Assembly: GCF_004122095.1 (NCBI RefSeq)
Contig: NZ_SAWZ01000003.1
Coordinates: 365,599 to 429,598 of the forward strand
Length of the DNA stretch: 64,000 nt
Reading direction: 5' to 3'
From: Pseudoxanthomonas composti
Lineage (GTDB): Bacteria > Pseudomonadota > Gammaproteobacteria > Xanthomonadales > Xanthomonadaceae
A program made the translations under genes and the position numbers. Position 1 is the stretch's first letter, and each line of letters begins with the position of its first letter. Below the pieces are notes generated by a model. That model worked only from the letters and a program-made list of their open reading frames with translations, was not told the DNA's origin and did no database searches. Below are positions 25,191 through 35,433 of this stretch, piece by piece.

Positions 25191-26765
25191 ATGGCTTCCG
25201 AGTCGCTCGTGTTTTCCCCTGGCCAGCTGCGCGACGGCTTGTCCGTCGACCTGCCCGATGTCCGCCAGGTGCTGCGCGATGCGCGCGGACGCTTCGTGCG
25301 CAAGACGGCCTCGCCGCCTCCGGTGACCGAGCCGCCGTCGTGGCCAAGCCGGCGCGCCTCGCTGTTCGTTACCTCGGAGATGAGCGACTTCATCAAGGCC
25401 GGTGGCCTGGGCGAGGTGTCCGCGGCGCTGCCGCGCGCCCTGCGTGGGCACTTCGATGTGCGCGTGCTGATCCCCGGCTATAGCGCGGTGCTGGCCAAGG
25501 CCGGCAAGGTGACCGTGGTTGGCCATGTCGCCGGCTACGCGGGGCTGCCCGCCTGCGATATCGGCATGACCCGGCAGGCCGACGGGCTGCCGGTCTACGT
25601 GCTGCTGAACCCGGCCCTGTTCGAGCGCGAGGGCTCGCCGTATGTGTCGGCCGCGGGCAGCGATTGGGACGACAACGCCGTGCGTTTTGCCACCCTGTCG
25701 CACGCGGCGGCCGAGATCGCCGCCGGCCGTGCCGGCCTGGCATGGCGCCCGGAGCTGTTGCACCTCAACGACTGGCCGTGCGCGATGGCTGCCGCCTACG
25801 TGCGCTGGTCCGGCGGCGACACCCCGTCGCTGCTGACCATCCACAACCTGGCCTACCAGGGCCTGTTCCCGCTGTCGGTTGCGCCGCTGCTGGGCATTCC
25901 GGCCGCCGCCATCCGCGACCTCAACTTCTATGGCCAGCTCTCCTTCCTGCAGGGCGGCATCGTGCATGCGCAGCAGGTCAACACGGTCAGCGTCAGCTAC
26001 GCCGACCAGATCACCCGCCCCGCGCTGGGCTGCGGCCTGGACGAGCTGCTGGCGCGCCGTGCCGCCGCCGGGCGCCTGAGCGGCATCCTCAACGGCATCG
26101 ACGCCAGCTACGACCCGCGCACCGATGCGCACCTGCCGGTGCATTTCAGCGTCAACGAGTGGGCCGGCAAGAACGCCAACGCCAAGCAGGTGCGGCGCGA
26201 GTTCGGGCTGCGCGACAGCCGCGGCCCGCTGTTCTCGGTGGTCTCGCGCCTGGTGCACCAGAAGGGCCTGGACATGATTTGCGACGTCGCCCCCCAGGTC
26301 GCCGCGGCCGGTGGCCAGATCGTGTTCATCGGCGAGGGCGAGCGCCACCTGGAAGAGTCGGTGCGCACCCTGTGCCGGCGCTATCCGGGCCATATCGGCG
26401 CCTATATCGGTTTCGATGAAGGCCTGGCGCGGCAGATTTACGCCGGCTCGGACTTCCTGCTGATGCCCTCGCGGTTCGAGCCCTGCGGCCTGAGCCAGAT
26501 GTATGCCCAGCGCTTCGGCAGCCTGCCCATCGCCCATGCCACCGGCGGCCTGATCGACACGGTGGACGATGGCGTGACCGGCTTCCTGTTCGACGAACCC
26601 TCGGCCGATGCCCTGCGCCGCTGCGTTGGCCGCGCCTTCCGCACCTATCGCATGCCCGGCCTGATGACCGCGATGCGTCGCGCCGCAATGCTCACCCCCA
26701 GCGGCTGGGATGTGGCCGGTCGCAAGTACAGCGCCCTGTACGAGCAGGTGGCCGCCGCCGCATGA
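25191..26765 (+). CDS. glgA: glycogen synthase
   Basis: A 524-residue GT5 glycogen synthase. It transfers glucose from ADP-glucose to the non-reducing end of glycogen. The ADP-glucose loop KAGGLGEV is at 69-76, [12 protein letters not shown] and SYADQITRP lie in the N-domain, and [10 protein letters not shown] and the late [17 protein letters not shown] carry the C-domain donor and catalytic region. A 55-residue extension, rich in Arg and Pro, precedes the fold. Start ATG 25191 is the first that gives a complete protein; a stop-free region upstream lacks family similarity. It heads the storage-carbon operon and overlaps glgB by 4 nt. Confidence 0.96.
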   Translation: MASESLVFSPGQLRDGLSVDLPDVRQVLRDARGRFVRKTASPPPVTEPPSWPSRRASLFVTSEMSDFIKAGGLGEVSAALPRALRGHFDVRVLIPGYSAVLAKAGKVTVVGHVAGYAGLPACDIGMTRQADGLPVYVLLNPALFEREGSPYVSAAGSDWDDNAVRFATLSHAAAEIAAGRAGLAWRPELLHLNDWPCAMAAAYVRWSGGDTPSLLTIHNLAYQGLFPLSVAPLLGIPAAAIRDLNFYGQLSFLQGGIVHAQQVNTVSVSYADQITRPALGCGLDELLARRAAAGRLSGILNGIDASYDPRTDAHLPVHFSVNEWAGKNANAKQVRREFGLRDSRGPLFSVVSRLVHQKGLDMICDVAPQVAAAGGQIVFIGEGERHLEESVRTLCRRYPGHIGAYIGFDEGLARQIYAGSDFLLMPSRFEPCGLSQMYAQRFGSLPIAHATGGLIDTVDDGVTGFLFDEPSADALRRCVGRAFRTYRMPGLMTAMRRAAMLTPSGWDVAGRKYSALYEQVAAAA

Positions 26766-29005
26766 GCGATCGCAATGCTTTTGGTGACCACGCCCCGGTG
26801 CTGATGGAGACCCCCGACTCGCCGCCGACCCCTTCCCTCGATCCGCGCCTGGAGGCCTTGCTGCAGGGCCAGCCAGTGGATGCCTTCGCCGTGCTGGGTG
26901 CGCACCCGGCGGCCGATGGCAGCCTGCGGGTGCGCGCCTTTGCGCCCGGCGCCGATGGCATGTGCCTGCTGGATGAGACCGGCAAGGTGGTCGGGCTGAT
27001 GCGCGAGATCGATGAGCGCGGACTGTTCGAAGGCACGCTGGGCACGGCGATGCGCTATCGCCTGCGCATCGCCTGGCCGTCCGGCAACCAGGACATCGAG
27101 GATGTCTATGCCTTCGGCCCGCTGCTGGCCGAAGACGAGCTCCGGGGCATCGTCGACGGTGATGGCGAGGCGCTGCGTCATGCATTGGGCGCGCACCACG
27201 TGCAGGTCGATGGCGTGCCGGGCGTGCGGTTTTCGGTGTGGGCGCCCAATGCCCAGCGCGTGTCGGTGGTGGGCGACTTCAATACCTGGGACGGCCGCCG
27301 CCACCCGATGCGGCTGCGCCACGCGGCCGGGGTGTGGGAGCTGTTCATCCCGCGCGTGCCCGCCGGGGCGCGCTACAAGTACGAGCTGCTGGCCGATGGC
27401 GTGCGCCTGCCGCACAAGGCCGATCCGCTGGCGCGCCAGGCCGAGGTGCCGCCGGCCACGGCCTCGCTGGTGTCGGTGGGCGAGGAGTTCCAGTGGAGCG
27501 ATCTGGCCTGGCTGTCCCAGCGCGCCAGCCAGGACATCAACCGCAGCCCCACCCTGGTCTACGAGGTCCATGCCCCGTCCTGGCGCCGCGACGGGCAGGG
27601 TGCTTCGCTGGATTGGGACGGCCTGCGCGAGCAGCTGATTCCCTACGTGAAGGGATTGGGCTTCACCCACATCGAGCTGCTGCCGATCACCGAATATCCC
27701 TTCGGCGGCTCCTGGGGCTACCAGCCCCTGGGCATGTATGCGCCCACTGCGCGCCACGGCACGCCGGAAGGCTTCGCCCGTTTCGTCGATGCCTGCCACC
27801 AGGCCGGCATCGGCGTGATCCTGGACTGGGTCAGCGCCCATTTCCCCAACGATGTGCACGGCCTGCAGCGCTTCGATGGCACCGCGCTGTACGAGCATGC
27901 CGACCCGCGCGAGGGGTTCCACAAGGACTGGAACACGCTGATCTACAACTACGGCCGCTACGAGGTCAGCGCCTACCTGATCGGCAGCGCGCTGGAGTGG
28001 ATCGAGCGCTATCACATCGACGGCCTGCGCGTGGACGCGGTGGCCTCCATGCTCTATCGCGACTACAGCCGCGGCGAAGGCGAGTGGGTGCCCAATGCCC
28101 ATGGCGGCCGCGAGAACCTGGAGGCGGTGGAGTTCCTCAAGCGCCTCAACCGCGAGATCACCCAGCGCTTCCCCGGGGTGATGGTGATCGCCGAGGAATC
28201 CACCGCATGGCAGGGCGTGACCGCGCCGGTCGAGCACGGTGGCCTGGGCTTTACCCACAAGTGGAACATGGGCTGGATGCACGACACGCTGGAATACATG
28301 AAGCGTGATCCGATCCATCGCCGGCACCACCATAGCGAGATGACCTTCGGCATGGTCTATGCGTTCTCCGAGCGCTTCATGCTGCCGCTGTCGCACGACG
28401 AGGTGGTGCACGGCAAGGGCTCGCTGCTGGCCAAGATGCCGGGCGATGCCTGGCAGCAGCGGGCCAATCTGCGGGCCTATTTCGGCTTCATGTGGGCGCA
28501 CCCGGGACGCAAGCTGCTGTTCATGGGCGGCGAGTTCGGCCAGCACGGCGAATGGAACCACGACGCGCAGCTGGAGTGGCACCTGCTGGATGACCCGGGG
28601 CACCGGGGCCTGCATCTGCTGATCGGCGACATGAACCATCGCCTGCGCGAGCAGCCGGCACTGTTCGCGGGCGACCACACCCACGAAGGCTTCGACTGGA
28701 GCGTGGGCGACGACCATGAGAACAGCGTCTTCGCCTTCCTGCGCTACGACCCGGCAGGCCAGGCCCCGCCCGTGCTGGCGGTCAGCAACATGACCCCGCT
28801 GCCGCGCTTCGGCTATCGCGTCGGGGTGCCGCGTGCCGGTCGCTGGCGCGAGCTGCTCAATACCGACAGCCAGCACTACGGCGGGTCCAATCTTGGCAAC
28901 GGCGGGGCGCTGATGACCGACGGCGAAGGCATGCATGGCCATGCGCAGTCGCTGCTGCTGACCCTGCCGCCGCTGTCCACCTTGTGGCTGGAGTTCGTCG
29001 AATGA
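26762..29005 (+). CDS. glgB: 1,4-alpha-glucan branching enzyme
   Basis: A 747-residue GH13 branching enzyme with two N-terminal carbohydrate-binding modules (residues about 30-125 and 135-240, with [20 protein letters not shown]). The barrel carries the nucleophile Asp425 in [10 protein letters not shown], the acid Glu478 in VIAEEST and the conserved [12 protein letters not shown]. It cuts alpha-1,4 chains and re-attaches them as alpha-1,6 branches. The 747-residue, two-module form is the long type. It overlaps glgA and treZ by ATGA. Confidence 0.97.
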   Translation: MSDRNAFGDHAPVLMETPDSPPTPSLDPRLEALLQGQPVDAFAVLGAHPAADGSLRVRAFAPGADGMCLLDETGKVVGLMREIDERGLFEGTLGTAMRYRLRIAWPSGNQDIEDVYAFGPLLAEDELRGIVDGDGEALRHALGAHHVQVDGVPGVRFSVWAPNAQRVSVVGDFNTWDGRRHPMRLRHAAGVWELFIPRVPAGARYKYELLADGVRLPHKADPLARQAEVPPATASLVSVGEEFQWSDLAWLSQRASQDINRSPTLVYEVHAPSWRRDGQGASLDWDGLREQLIPYVKGLGFTHIELLPITEYPFGGSWGYQPLGMYAPTARHGTPEGFARFVDACHQAGIGVILDWVSAHFPNDVHGLQRFDGTALYEHADPREGFHKDWNTLIYNYGRYEVSAYLIGSALEWIERYHIDGLRVDAVASMLYRDYSRGEGEWVPNAHGGRENLEAVEFLKRLNREITQRFPGVMVIAEESTAWQGVTAPVEHGGLGFTHKWNMGWMHDTLEYMKRDPIHRRHHHSEMTFGMVYAFSERFMLPLSHDEVVHGKGSLLAKMPGDAWQQRANLRAYFGFMWAHPGRKLLFMGGEFGQHGEWNHDAQLEWHLLDDPGHRGLHLLIGDMNHRLREQPALFAGDHTHEGFDWSVGDDHENSVFAFLRYDPAGQAPPVLAVSNMTPLPRFGYRVGVPRAGRWRELLNTDSQHYGGSNLGNGGALMTDGEGMHGHAQSLLLTLPPLSTLWLEFVE

Positions 29006-30750
29006 GCCTACCGCGGGCGTGGTGGGGTGCACTGCCGGTCGAGGACGAGCACGTGCGCTTTCGGTTGTGGGCCCCGGATGCCAAAGAAGTCCTGCTGGAA
29101 GTGCGTGGCAGCGCGCAACACCGCATGGAGCGCGCCGAGGATGGCAGCTTCACCAGCTGCATCGCCTGCGAGGATGGCGCGCGCTATCACTATCGCGTCG
29201 ATGGCGGCGCCCCGGTGCCGGATCCGGCCTCGCGCTATCAGCCCGACGGCGTGCATGGCGACAGCCAGCTGTATTACCCCGACCAGTTCGCCTGGCAGAC
29301 CGCCGACTGGCAGGGGCGGCCCTGGGACGAGGTGGTGCTGTACGAACTGCACGTGGGCACCTGCGGCGGCTATGCCGGTGTGATGGCGCAGCTGCCGGAA
29401 CTGAAGGCCATGGGCATCACCGCCATCGAGCTGATGCCGCTCAATGAGTTCCCGGGGCGACGCAACTGGGGCTATGACGGCGTGCAGCCTTATGCGCCCG
29501 AGTCGGCCTACGGCACGCCGGACGAACTGAAGACGCTGATCGACCAGGCGCACGCGCTGGGGCTGATGGTGTTCCTGGACGTGGTCTACAACCACTTCGG
29601 GCCGGAAGGAAACTACCTGGGCCAGTACGCCTCGGGATTCTTCCGCACCGACACGCCTACACCGTGGGGCGCGGCCATCGACTTCCGCGAGGAAGCGGTG
29701 CAACGCTTCTTCATCGACAACGCCCTGATGTGGCTGCACGAGTACCGCTTCGACGGGTTGCGCCTGGATGCGGTACACGCGATCACCCCCAACGCCTTCC
29801 TGCAGGTGCTGCGCGAGGCCATTCACGCCACGCTTCCGCCCGGCCGCCATGTGCACCTGGTGCTGGAAAACGAGGCCAACCAGGCCTCGCTGCTGGCCGG
29901 TGGCTACAGCGCGCAGTGGGACGACGACTTCCATAACGCCCTGCACGTGCTGCTGACCGGCGAGCGCGAGGGGTATTACGCGGGCTTTGCCGACGACCCG
30001 ACCGCGCACCTGGCCCGGGTGCTGGGCGAAGGCTTCGCCTACCAGGGCCAGCGCGACCACCGCGGCCATGCGCGCGGCGAGCCCAGTGCCGGCCTGCCGC
30101 CGCAGAAATTCGTCATCTTCGCGCAGAACCACGACCAGATCGGCAACCGCGCCATGGGCGACCGGCTCACTACCCAGGTGCCGGAGGCCACGCTGCGCGC
30201 GGCGCTGGCCCTGACCGCGCTGACGCCGATGATCCCGATGTTCTTCATGGGCGAGCCCTGGGGCAGCCGCACGCCGTTCCAGTTCTTCACCCACTATGGC
30301 CCGCCGCTGGACGAGGCCGTGCGCGAGGGGCGCCGCAGCGAGTTCGCGCATTTCGCCGCCTTCTCCGATCCGGAAAAGCGCCAGGCCATTCCCGACCCCA
30401 ACGCGCTGTCCACCTTCGAAGCCTCCATGGCGCAGATCGCCGACAGCCGCCAGGGCGAAGGGGCGCAGTGGCGCGAGTGGTTCACCGCGTTGATGGCGTG
30501 CCGGCACACCCACCTGGTTCCCGACCTGGCCCAGGCACGCGCGTTGGGCGCGCGGGTCCTGGCGCCGGGGGCCATCGCCGCTGCCTGGCAGCTGGCGCAG
30601 GGGCAGTGGCATGTGCAGCTCAACCTGGGCGATACCCCGGTGGCCATCGCGCTGCCGGCAGGCCAGGAGCTCTGGCGCGAGAACGCCGGCGATGCGCCGG
30701 AGGTGCTGGCGCCCGGGGGCTTCATCGCGCGCCGGGTCGAACCGGCGTGA
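29002..30750 (+). CDS. treZ: maltooligosyltrehalose trehalohydrolase
   Basis: A 582-residue GH13 enzyme that releases free trehalose from maltooligosyltrehalose made by TreY. An N-terminal module ([15 protein letters not shown]) is followed by the barrel with [21 protein letters not shown], the nucleophile Asp256 in [10 protein letters not shown], acid Glu289 in LVLENEAN and [14 protein letters not shown]. The start at 29002 is chosen because it overlaps glgB TGA and gives the family N-terminus; an upstream in-frame ATG adds six residues. It sits directly before malQ, with a GTGA overlap. Confidence 0.96.
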   Translation: MSLPRAWWGALPVEDEHVRFRLWAPDAKEVLLEVRGSAQHRMERAEDGSFTSCIACEDGARYHYRVDGGAPVPDPASRYQPDGVHGDSQLYYPDQFAWQTADWQGRPWDEVVLYELHVGTCGGYAGVMAQLPELKAMGITAIELMPLNEFPGRRNWGYDGVQPYAPESAYGTPDELKTLIDQAHALGLMVFLDVVYNHFGPEGNYLGQYASGFFRTDTPTPWGAAIDFREEAVQRFFIDNALMWLHEYRFDGLRLDAVHAITPNAFLQVLREAIHATLPPGRHVHLVLENEANQASLLAGGYSAQWDDDFHNALHVLLTGEREGYYAGFADDPTAHLARVLGEGFAYQGQRDHRGHARGEPSAGLPPQKFVIFAQNHDQIGNRAMGDRLTTQVPEATLRAALALTALTPMIPMFFMGEPWGSRTPFQFFTHYGPPLDEAVREGRRSEFAHFAAFSDPEKRQAIPDPNALSTFEASMAQIADSRQGEGAQWREWFTALMACRHTHLVPDLAQARALGARVLAPGAIAAAWQLAQGQWHVQLNLGDTPVAIALPAGQELWRENAGDAPEVLAPGGFIARRVEPA

Positions 30751-32681
30751 GCGAAACGGCGCTGCATGCGCTGGCGCAGGCCGCTGGCATCCTCATCGAT
30801 TGGGAGGATGCGGCCAGCAAGCCGCAGCGTGTGGGGCCGGACACCTTGCGCGCGGTGCTCTCGGCGCTGCAATTGCCTGCCGACAGCGAGGCCCAGTGCC
30901 GGCAGAGCCTGCGCGACCTGCAGCTGGCGCAGGCCGAACCGAAACTGTTCACCGCCACGCCGGGCAGCGAAGTCGCTGCCGCGCGCCGTGCTGGTGGGCA
31001 CTACCGCCTGATCCACGAAGACGGCGACAGCTGCGAAGGCCGCTTCGACGCCCAGGGTGCGCTGCGCGCCCCGGAGAAGACCGGCTACTGGACCCTGGAA
31101 GAGGACCACGGCACCTGCACGCTGGCGGTGGCGCCGTCGCGCTGCTTCGGTGTGGCCGACCTGACCGGCGAGCCGGCCCCGCGCAGCTGGGGCGTGGCCT
31201 TGCAGGTGTACTCGGCGCGCGGCAGCGACGATGCCGGCATCGGCGATGCGCAGGCGGCCCTGCGCTGGGCACAGCGCGTGGCGGCCAATGGCGGCGATGC
31301 GCTGGCGCTCAGCCCGGTGCATGCGGCGCGTCCGCTGCACGGTTACTACAGTCCGTACTCGCCCAGCGACCGCCGCTTTCTGGATCCGTTGCACGCCGCT
31401 CCGGCGCTGGTGCTCGGCCAGGCCCAGGCCCGGCACGGCTTGCAGCTGGCCGGCGTGGGCGAGCTGGCGCAGGCCCTGGCCCAGGCGCCGCTGGTGGACT
31501 GGCGTGCGTCCTCCTCGGTGCGCTGGCAATGGCTGCAGACGCTCTACGGCCGACGCGATACGTTCGGCGCTGGCCTGCTGGAGGACCTGCAGCAGTTCGC
31601 GCGCCAGGGCGATGCGGCGCTGCAGGCCTATTGCGCCTTCGCCGCCGCCGACTTCGGCGACGGCAACCCGGACCTGCACCTGTTCGCGCAATGGCTGGCC
31701 GCGCGCAGCTGGCAGGCCGCTCAGACGCAGGCGCGCCAGGACGGCATGCGCATCGGCCTGATTGCCGACCTGGCCGTGGGCTTCGACCCGCAGGGCGCCG
31801 AGGCCGCCGCCTGGCCGCAGGCGGTGCTGCAGGGGCTGGAGCTGGGCGCGCCGCCGGATGCGTTCAACGCCGACGGCCAGGTCTGGGGCATCACCGGCTA
31901 TTCGCCCACCGGCCTGGTGCAGACCGGCTTTGCGCCCTTCATCGCCCTGCTGCGCGCGGTCATGCGCGACCGCGGCGGTGTGCGCATCGACCACATCCTC
32001 GGCCTGCTACGCCTGTGGACCGTGCCGCGCGGCGCGCGCCAGGGCGAGGGCGCCTACCTGCGCTATCCGCTGCAGGACCTGCTGCGCCTGCTGGCGCTGG
32101 AGTCCTGGCGCCACCGCGCCATCGTCATCGGCGAGGACCTGGGCGTGGTGCCGCCGGGGATCCGCGAGGAACTCTCGCGCCAGGGCGTGATGGGCATGGA
32201 CGTGCTGATGTTCACCCGCGACCGTGACGGCCACTTCCTGCCGCCCTCGCAATGGCGCAACGATGCGGTGGCCATGACCACCACGCACGACCTGCCCACG
32301 CTGCTGGGCTGGCGCGATTCGGTCGATACCGGCTGGCGCCAGCGCATGGGCCTGCTCAAGGCCGGGCAATACGACACCGACGTGGCCGCGCGCCAGGCCG
32401 ATGTCGCCGCGCTGGTCAAGGCGGTTCAGGCCACCGGCCTGGACCTGCCCGACACGCCCGCGGCCTGGCGCGCCTTCACTGCGGCCTCGCCTGCGCCGCT
32501 GGCGCTGCTGCCGGCCGAGGACGCGATGCAACTGGAAGAACAACCCAACCTGCCGGGCACCGTGGAAGGCCACCCGAACTGGCGGCGCCGGCTGCCCGAC
32601 ATCGCCCAGGACGATGCCCTTGACGCGCGCCTGGCCACCTTCCACCGCGCCCGCCACCGCCCGCTCGACCAAGACGTATGA
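30747..32681 (+). CDS. malQ: 4-alpha-glucanotransferase
   Basis: A 644-residue GH77 amylomaltase. It moves maltodextrin segments between chains, releasing glucose. An N-terminal domain of about 135 residues precedes the barrel. GH77 motifs include GYYSPYSPSDRRF, the nucleophile Asp415 in VRIDHILGL, Glu463 in IGEDLG and TTTHDLPT. The start is GTG at 30747, inside the treZ stop (GTGA). Between treZ and treY it can re-extend short maltodextrins so that TreY has substrate. It overlaps treY by ATGA. Confidence 0.96.
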   Translation: MSETALHALAQAAGILIDWEDAASKPQRVGPDTLRAVLSALQLPADSEAQCRQSLRDLQLAQAEPKLFTATPGSEVAAARRAGGHYRLIHEDGDSCEGRFDAQGALRAPEKTGYWTLEEDHGTCTLAVAPSRCFGVADLTGEPAPRSWGVALQVYSARGSDDAGIGDAQAALRWAQRVAANGGDALALSPVHAARPLHGYYSPYSPSDRRFLDPLHAAPALVLGQAQARHGLQLAGVGELAQALAQAPLVDWRASSSVRWQWLQTLYGRRDTFGAGLLEDLQQFARQGDAALQAYCAFAAADFGDGNPDLHLFAQWLAARSWQAAQTQARQDGMRIGLIADLAVGFDPQGAEAAAWPQAVLQGLELGAPPDAFNADGQVWGITGYSPTGLVQTGFAPFIALLRAVMRDRGGVRIDHILGLLRLWTVPRGARQGEGAYLRYPLQDLLRLLALESWRHRAIVIGEDLGVVPPGIREELSRQGVMGMDVLMFTRDRDGHFLPPSQWRNDAVAMTTTHDLPTLLGWRDSVDTGWRQRMGLLKAGQYDTDVAARQADVAALVKAVQATGLDLPDTPAAWRAFTAASPAPLALLPAEDAMQLEEQPNLPGTVEGHPNWRRRLPDIAQDDALDARLATFHRARHRPLDQDV

Positions 32682-35209
32682 CGCCGATCCGTTCGACCTA
32701 CCGCCTGCAGCTGCACGCCGACTTCACCCTGCACGATGCCGCCGCGCAGGTGCCCTACCTGGTGCGGCTGGGCATCAGCCATCTGTATCTCTCGCCGATC
32801 GGCACGGCCGTGCCCGGCTCGACCCATGGCTACGACCAGACCGATCCGACCCAGGTCAATCCGGAGCTCGGGGGCGAGGCCGCGCTGCTGGCCTTGTCCG
32901 AGCGTGCGCAGGCGCATGGGATGGGCCTGGTGCTGGATATCGTGCCCAACCACATGGCCACCCATGCCGCCAACCGCTGGTGGTGGGACGTGCTGGCGCA
33001 GGGCCGCAAGAGCGCTTATGCCGACTGGTTCGACATCGACTGGCGCGCGCCGGGGCACGGGGGCCAGCTGTGGCTGCCCTTCCTGGACCGTCCGCTGCAG
33101 GCGGCCATCGCGCAGGGCGTGCTGACCCTGGAGCAGGGCGAGCAAGGCCCGCAGCTGGATCATCACGGCACGCGCTATCCCCTGCATGCCGGCACCGACG
33201 CCGCGCTGCTGGAAGCCGCGCGCGGCGGCGATGCCGATGCCTTGCAGCAGGTGGCGCTGTCCCAGCCCTATCGCCTGGTGTGGTGGCGCATGGGCAACGA
33301 TCAGGTCAACTATCGGCGTTTCTTCGACATCACCTCGCTGGCCGGCCTGCGCATGGAGCGGGCCGAGGTCTTCGACGCCGTGCACGCCTTGCCGCTGCGC
33401 CTGCTGGAGCAGGGTCACATCGATGGCGTGCGCGTGGACCACGTCGACGGCCTGGCCGATCCGGCCGGTTATGTGCGGCGGCTGCGACGCGCCCTGGACA
33501 AGGCGGGCAAGACCCGCGGGCTCAAGCCCGGCCAGGCCGGGCTGTGGCTTGAGAAGATCCTGGCGCCGGGCGAAACCCTGCCGGAGGGCTGGCCCTGCGA
33601 TGGCACCAGCGGCTACGACTTCATGGATCAGGTCGGTGGCGTGCTGCACCAGGCCGAGGGCGAGCCGACGCTGCGCGCGCAGTGGCAGGCGCTGAGCGCT
33701 CGCAGCGGCGACTTCGCACAGGAAGAGTGGGTGGCGCGCGGGCAGATGCTCGAAGGCCCCTTGCGCGCCGAGTTCGATCGCGCCGTGCGCGCGGCGAGCG
33801 AGCTGCTGCAGGCCCAGGCCGACACCGCCGAGCTGGGCGTCCCGCTGCTGGCCCAGGCCATCGCCGCGGTGCTGCGCCAGTTCCCGGTCTATCGCACCTA
33901 CGCGCACAGCCAGGGCCTGGACGCGCGCGACCTGGCCCTGTGGCAGCAGGCCGCCGCCCGCGCGCAGGCACAGGCCGATCCGCGCCTGGCCGCGGGTATT
34001 GAAGCCCTGCTTGCCGTGCTGGTCGATCCGCAGGACCTGCCGGCCTCGCAGGCCGCGGCGCGGCGGCGCCTGCGCCTGCGGCTGGAGCTGCTGTCCGCGC
34101 CGCTCAACGCCAAGTCGGTGGAAGACACCGCCTTCTATCGCCACGGCGTGCTGATCTCGCGCAACGAGGTCGGCAGCCATCCGCTGGAACTGGCACTGTC
34201 GCCAGAGGACTTCCACGCCGCCAGCGCCGCACGCCACCGGCGCGCGCTGCTGGCCACGGCCACCCACGACCACAAGCGTGGCGAGGACGTGCGCGCGCGC
34301 CTGGCCGTGCTTTCGGCCGAGGCCGAGTGGTGGACGCGCCAGGTGCAAGGATTCGAAGCCGTGCTGCCGGACTGGGCGGGCCAGGTCGATGGCGGCGATC
34401 GGCTGATGCTGTGGCAGATGCTCGTCGGTGCCTGGCCGCTGGAAGACAAGCCGGACCTGCAGGCCTACGCCGAGCGCGTGGCGCAGTGGCAGCAGAAGGC
34501 CCTGCGCGAAGCCAAGCTGCGCTCGTCCTGGACGGTGGTGGACGAGGAATACGAAGCACGGGCGCAGGCGCTGCTGATGCAGGTGGTGGAGGACGCGCGC
34601 GCCGATGGGCTCCAGCAGCGCCTGCACGACGCGGCCGCGCACATCGCCGCGGCCGGTGCGCTCAATGGCCTGGCCCAGGCCACCTTGCGCCTCACCGTGC
34701 CCGGCGTGCCCGACACCTACCAGGGCTGCGAGGGCTGGGACCTGTCGCTGGTGGACCCGGACAACCGGCGCCCGGTGGATTACGCACTGCGCCAGCGCTG
34801 GCAGCAGGCCGATGCGGCCCCGGCCGCCTGCCTGCAGGACTGGCGCAGCGGCCAGGTCAAGGCGACGCTGCTGCAGCGCCTGCTGCAGTGCCGGCGCGCG
34901 CACCCCGATCTGTTCGCCCACGGCGATTACACGCCGCTGCAGGCCCGCGGCGCGAAGGCACGGCATGTATTGGGCTTTACACGCCGACATGACGGCCAGA
35001 CGCTGATAGTGCTGGCGCCACGCGGCCTGCGTGGCGCGGAGGTCGGTGCGATGCCGATGGCCGCGCCCGGGTTCTGGCAGGACACCCAGGTCACGCTGCC
35101 CGCGGGAACGTGGCGCGATGTCGTCGGCGACAGGCCGGTCGATGGCGCGTTCTCGCTGGCGCGGCACTGGGCCGAGTTTCCCATTGCGGTGCTGGTCGGC
35201 ACCGCCTGA
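32678..35209 (+). CDS. treY: maltooligosyltrehalose synthase
   Basis: An 843-residue GH13 enzyme that turns the reducing-end alpha-1,4 bond of maltodextrins into an alpha,alpha-1,1 bond. It begins with STYRLQLHADF and LYLSPIG, typical of TreY. The nucleophile Asp254 in VRVDHVDGL and the acid Glu292 in WLEKIL are present, with later TATHDHKRGEDVRARL and FRSSW-like KLRSSWTVVD segments. The long insertion between barrel strands (about 300-600) is usual for TreY. It overlaps malQ, and with TreZ it completes the glycogen-to-trehalose route. Confidence 0.96.
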   Translation: MTPIRSTYRLQLHADFTLHDAAAQVPYLVRLGISHLYLSPIGTAVPGSTHGYDQTDPTQVNPELGGEAALLALSERAQAHGMGLVLDIVPNHMATHAANRWWWDVLAQGRKSAYADWFDIDWRAPGHGGQLWLPFLDRPLQAAIAQGVLTLEQGEQGPQLDHHGTRYPLHAGTDAALLEAARGGDADALQQVALSQPYRLVWWRMGNDQVNYRRFFDITSLAGLRMERAEVFDAVHALPLRLLEQGHIDGVRVDHVDGLADPAGYVRRLRRALDKAGKTRGLKPGQAGLWLEKILAPGETLPEGWPCDGTSGYDFMDQVGGVLHQAEGEPTLRAQWQALSARSGDFAQEEWVARGQMLEGPLRAEFDRAVRAASELLQAQADTAELGVPLLAQAIAAVLRQFPVYRTYAHSQGLDARDLALWQQAAARAQAQADPRLAAGIEALLAVLVDPQDLPASQAAARRRLRLRLELLSAPLNAKSVEDTAFYRHGVLISRNEVGSHPLELALSPEDFHAASAARHRRALLATATHDHKRGEDVRARLAVLSAEAEWWTRQVQGFEAVLPDWAGQVDGGDRLMLWQMLVGAWPLEDKPDLQAYAERVAQWQQKALREAKLRSSWTVVDEEYEARAQALLMQVVEDARADGLQQRLHDAAAHIAAAGALNGLAQATLRLTVPGVPDTYQGCEGWDLSLVDPDNRRPVDYALRQRWQQADAAPAACLQDWRSGQVKATLLQRLLQCRRAHPDLFAHGDYTPLQARGAKARHVLGFTRRHDGQTLIVLAPRGLRGAEVGAMPMAAPGFWQDTQVTLPAGTWRDVVGDRPVDGAFSLARHWAEFPIAVLVGTA

Positions 35210-35219
35210 CGGCTTCCCG

Positions 35220-35396
35220 ATGGACGACGAACAACGCAAGCAGCGGATCGAACAACTGGCACGCGAGATCTGGGAGGCAGAAGGGCGGCCCGACGGCCAC
35301 GCCGAACGGCACTGGGCCATGGCCGAGCGCCTGGTCGAGGCCGAGGTCCAGGCCAGCCAGTCGCTGCTGCAGGACGCACCGCCCGCGCCGGAATAA
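35220..35396 (+). CDS. DUF2934 small protein
   Basis: A 58-residue acidic protein beginning MDDEQRKQRIEQLAREIW, then EAEGRPDGHAERHW, the typical DUF2934 pattern. It is probably helical. Function is unknown. It lies 10 bp after treY and 37 bp before glgX, so it is almost certainly co-transcribed with the storage operon. No membrane segment or signal peptide is present. Confidence 0.8.
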   Translation: MDDEQRKQRIEQLAREIWEAEGRPDGHAERHWAMAERLVEAEVQASQSLLQDAPPAPE

Positions 35397-35433
35397 GCCG
35401 CGCGCCTGTCATCCCCACTAGGACGCCGCCGAC

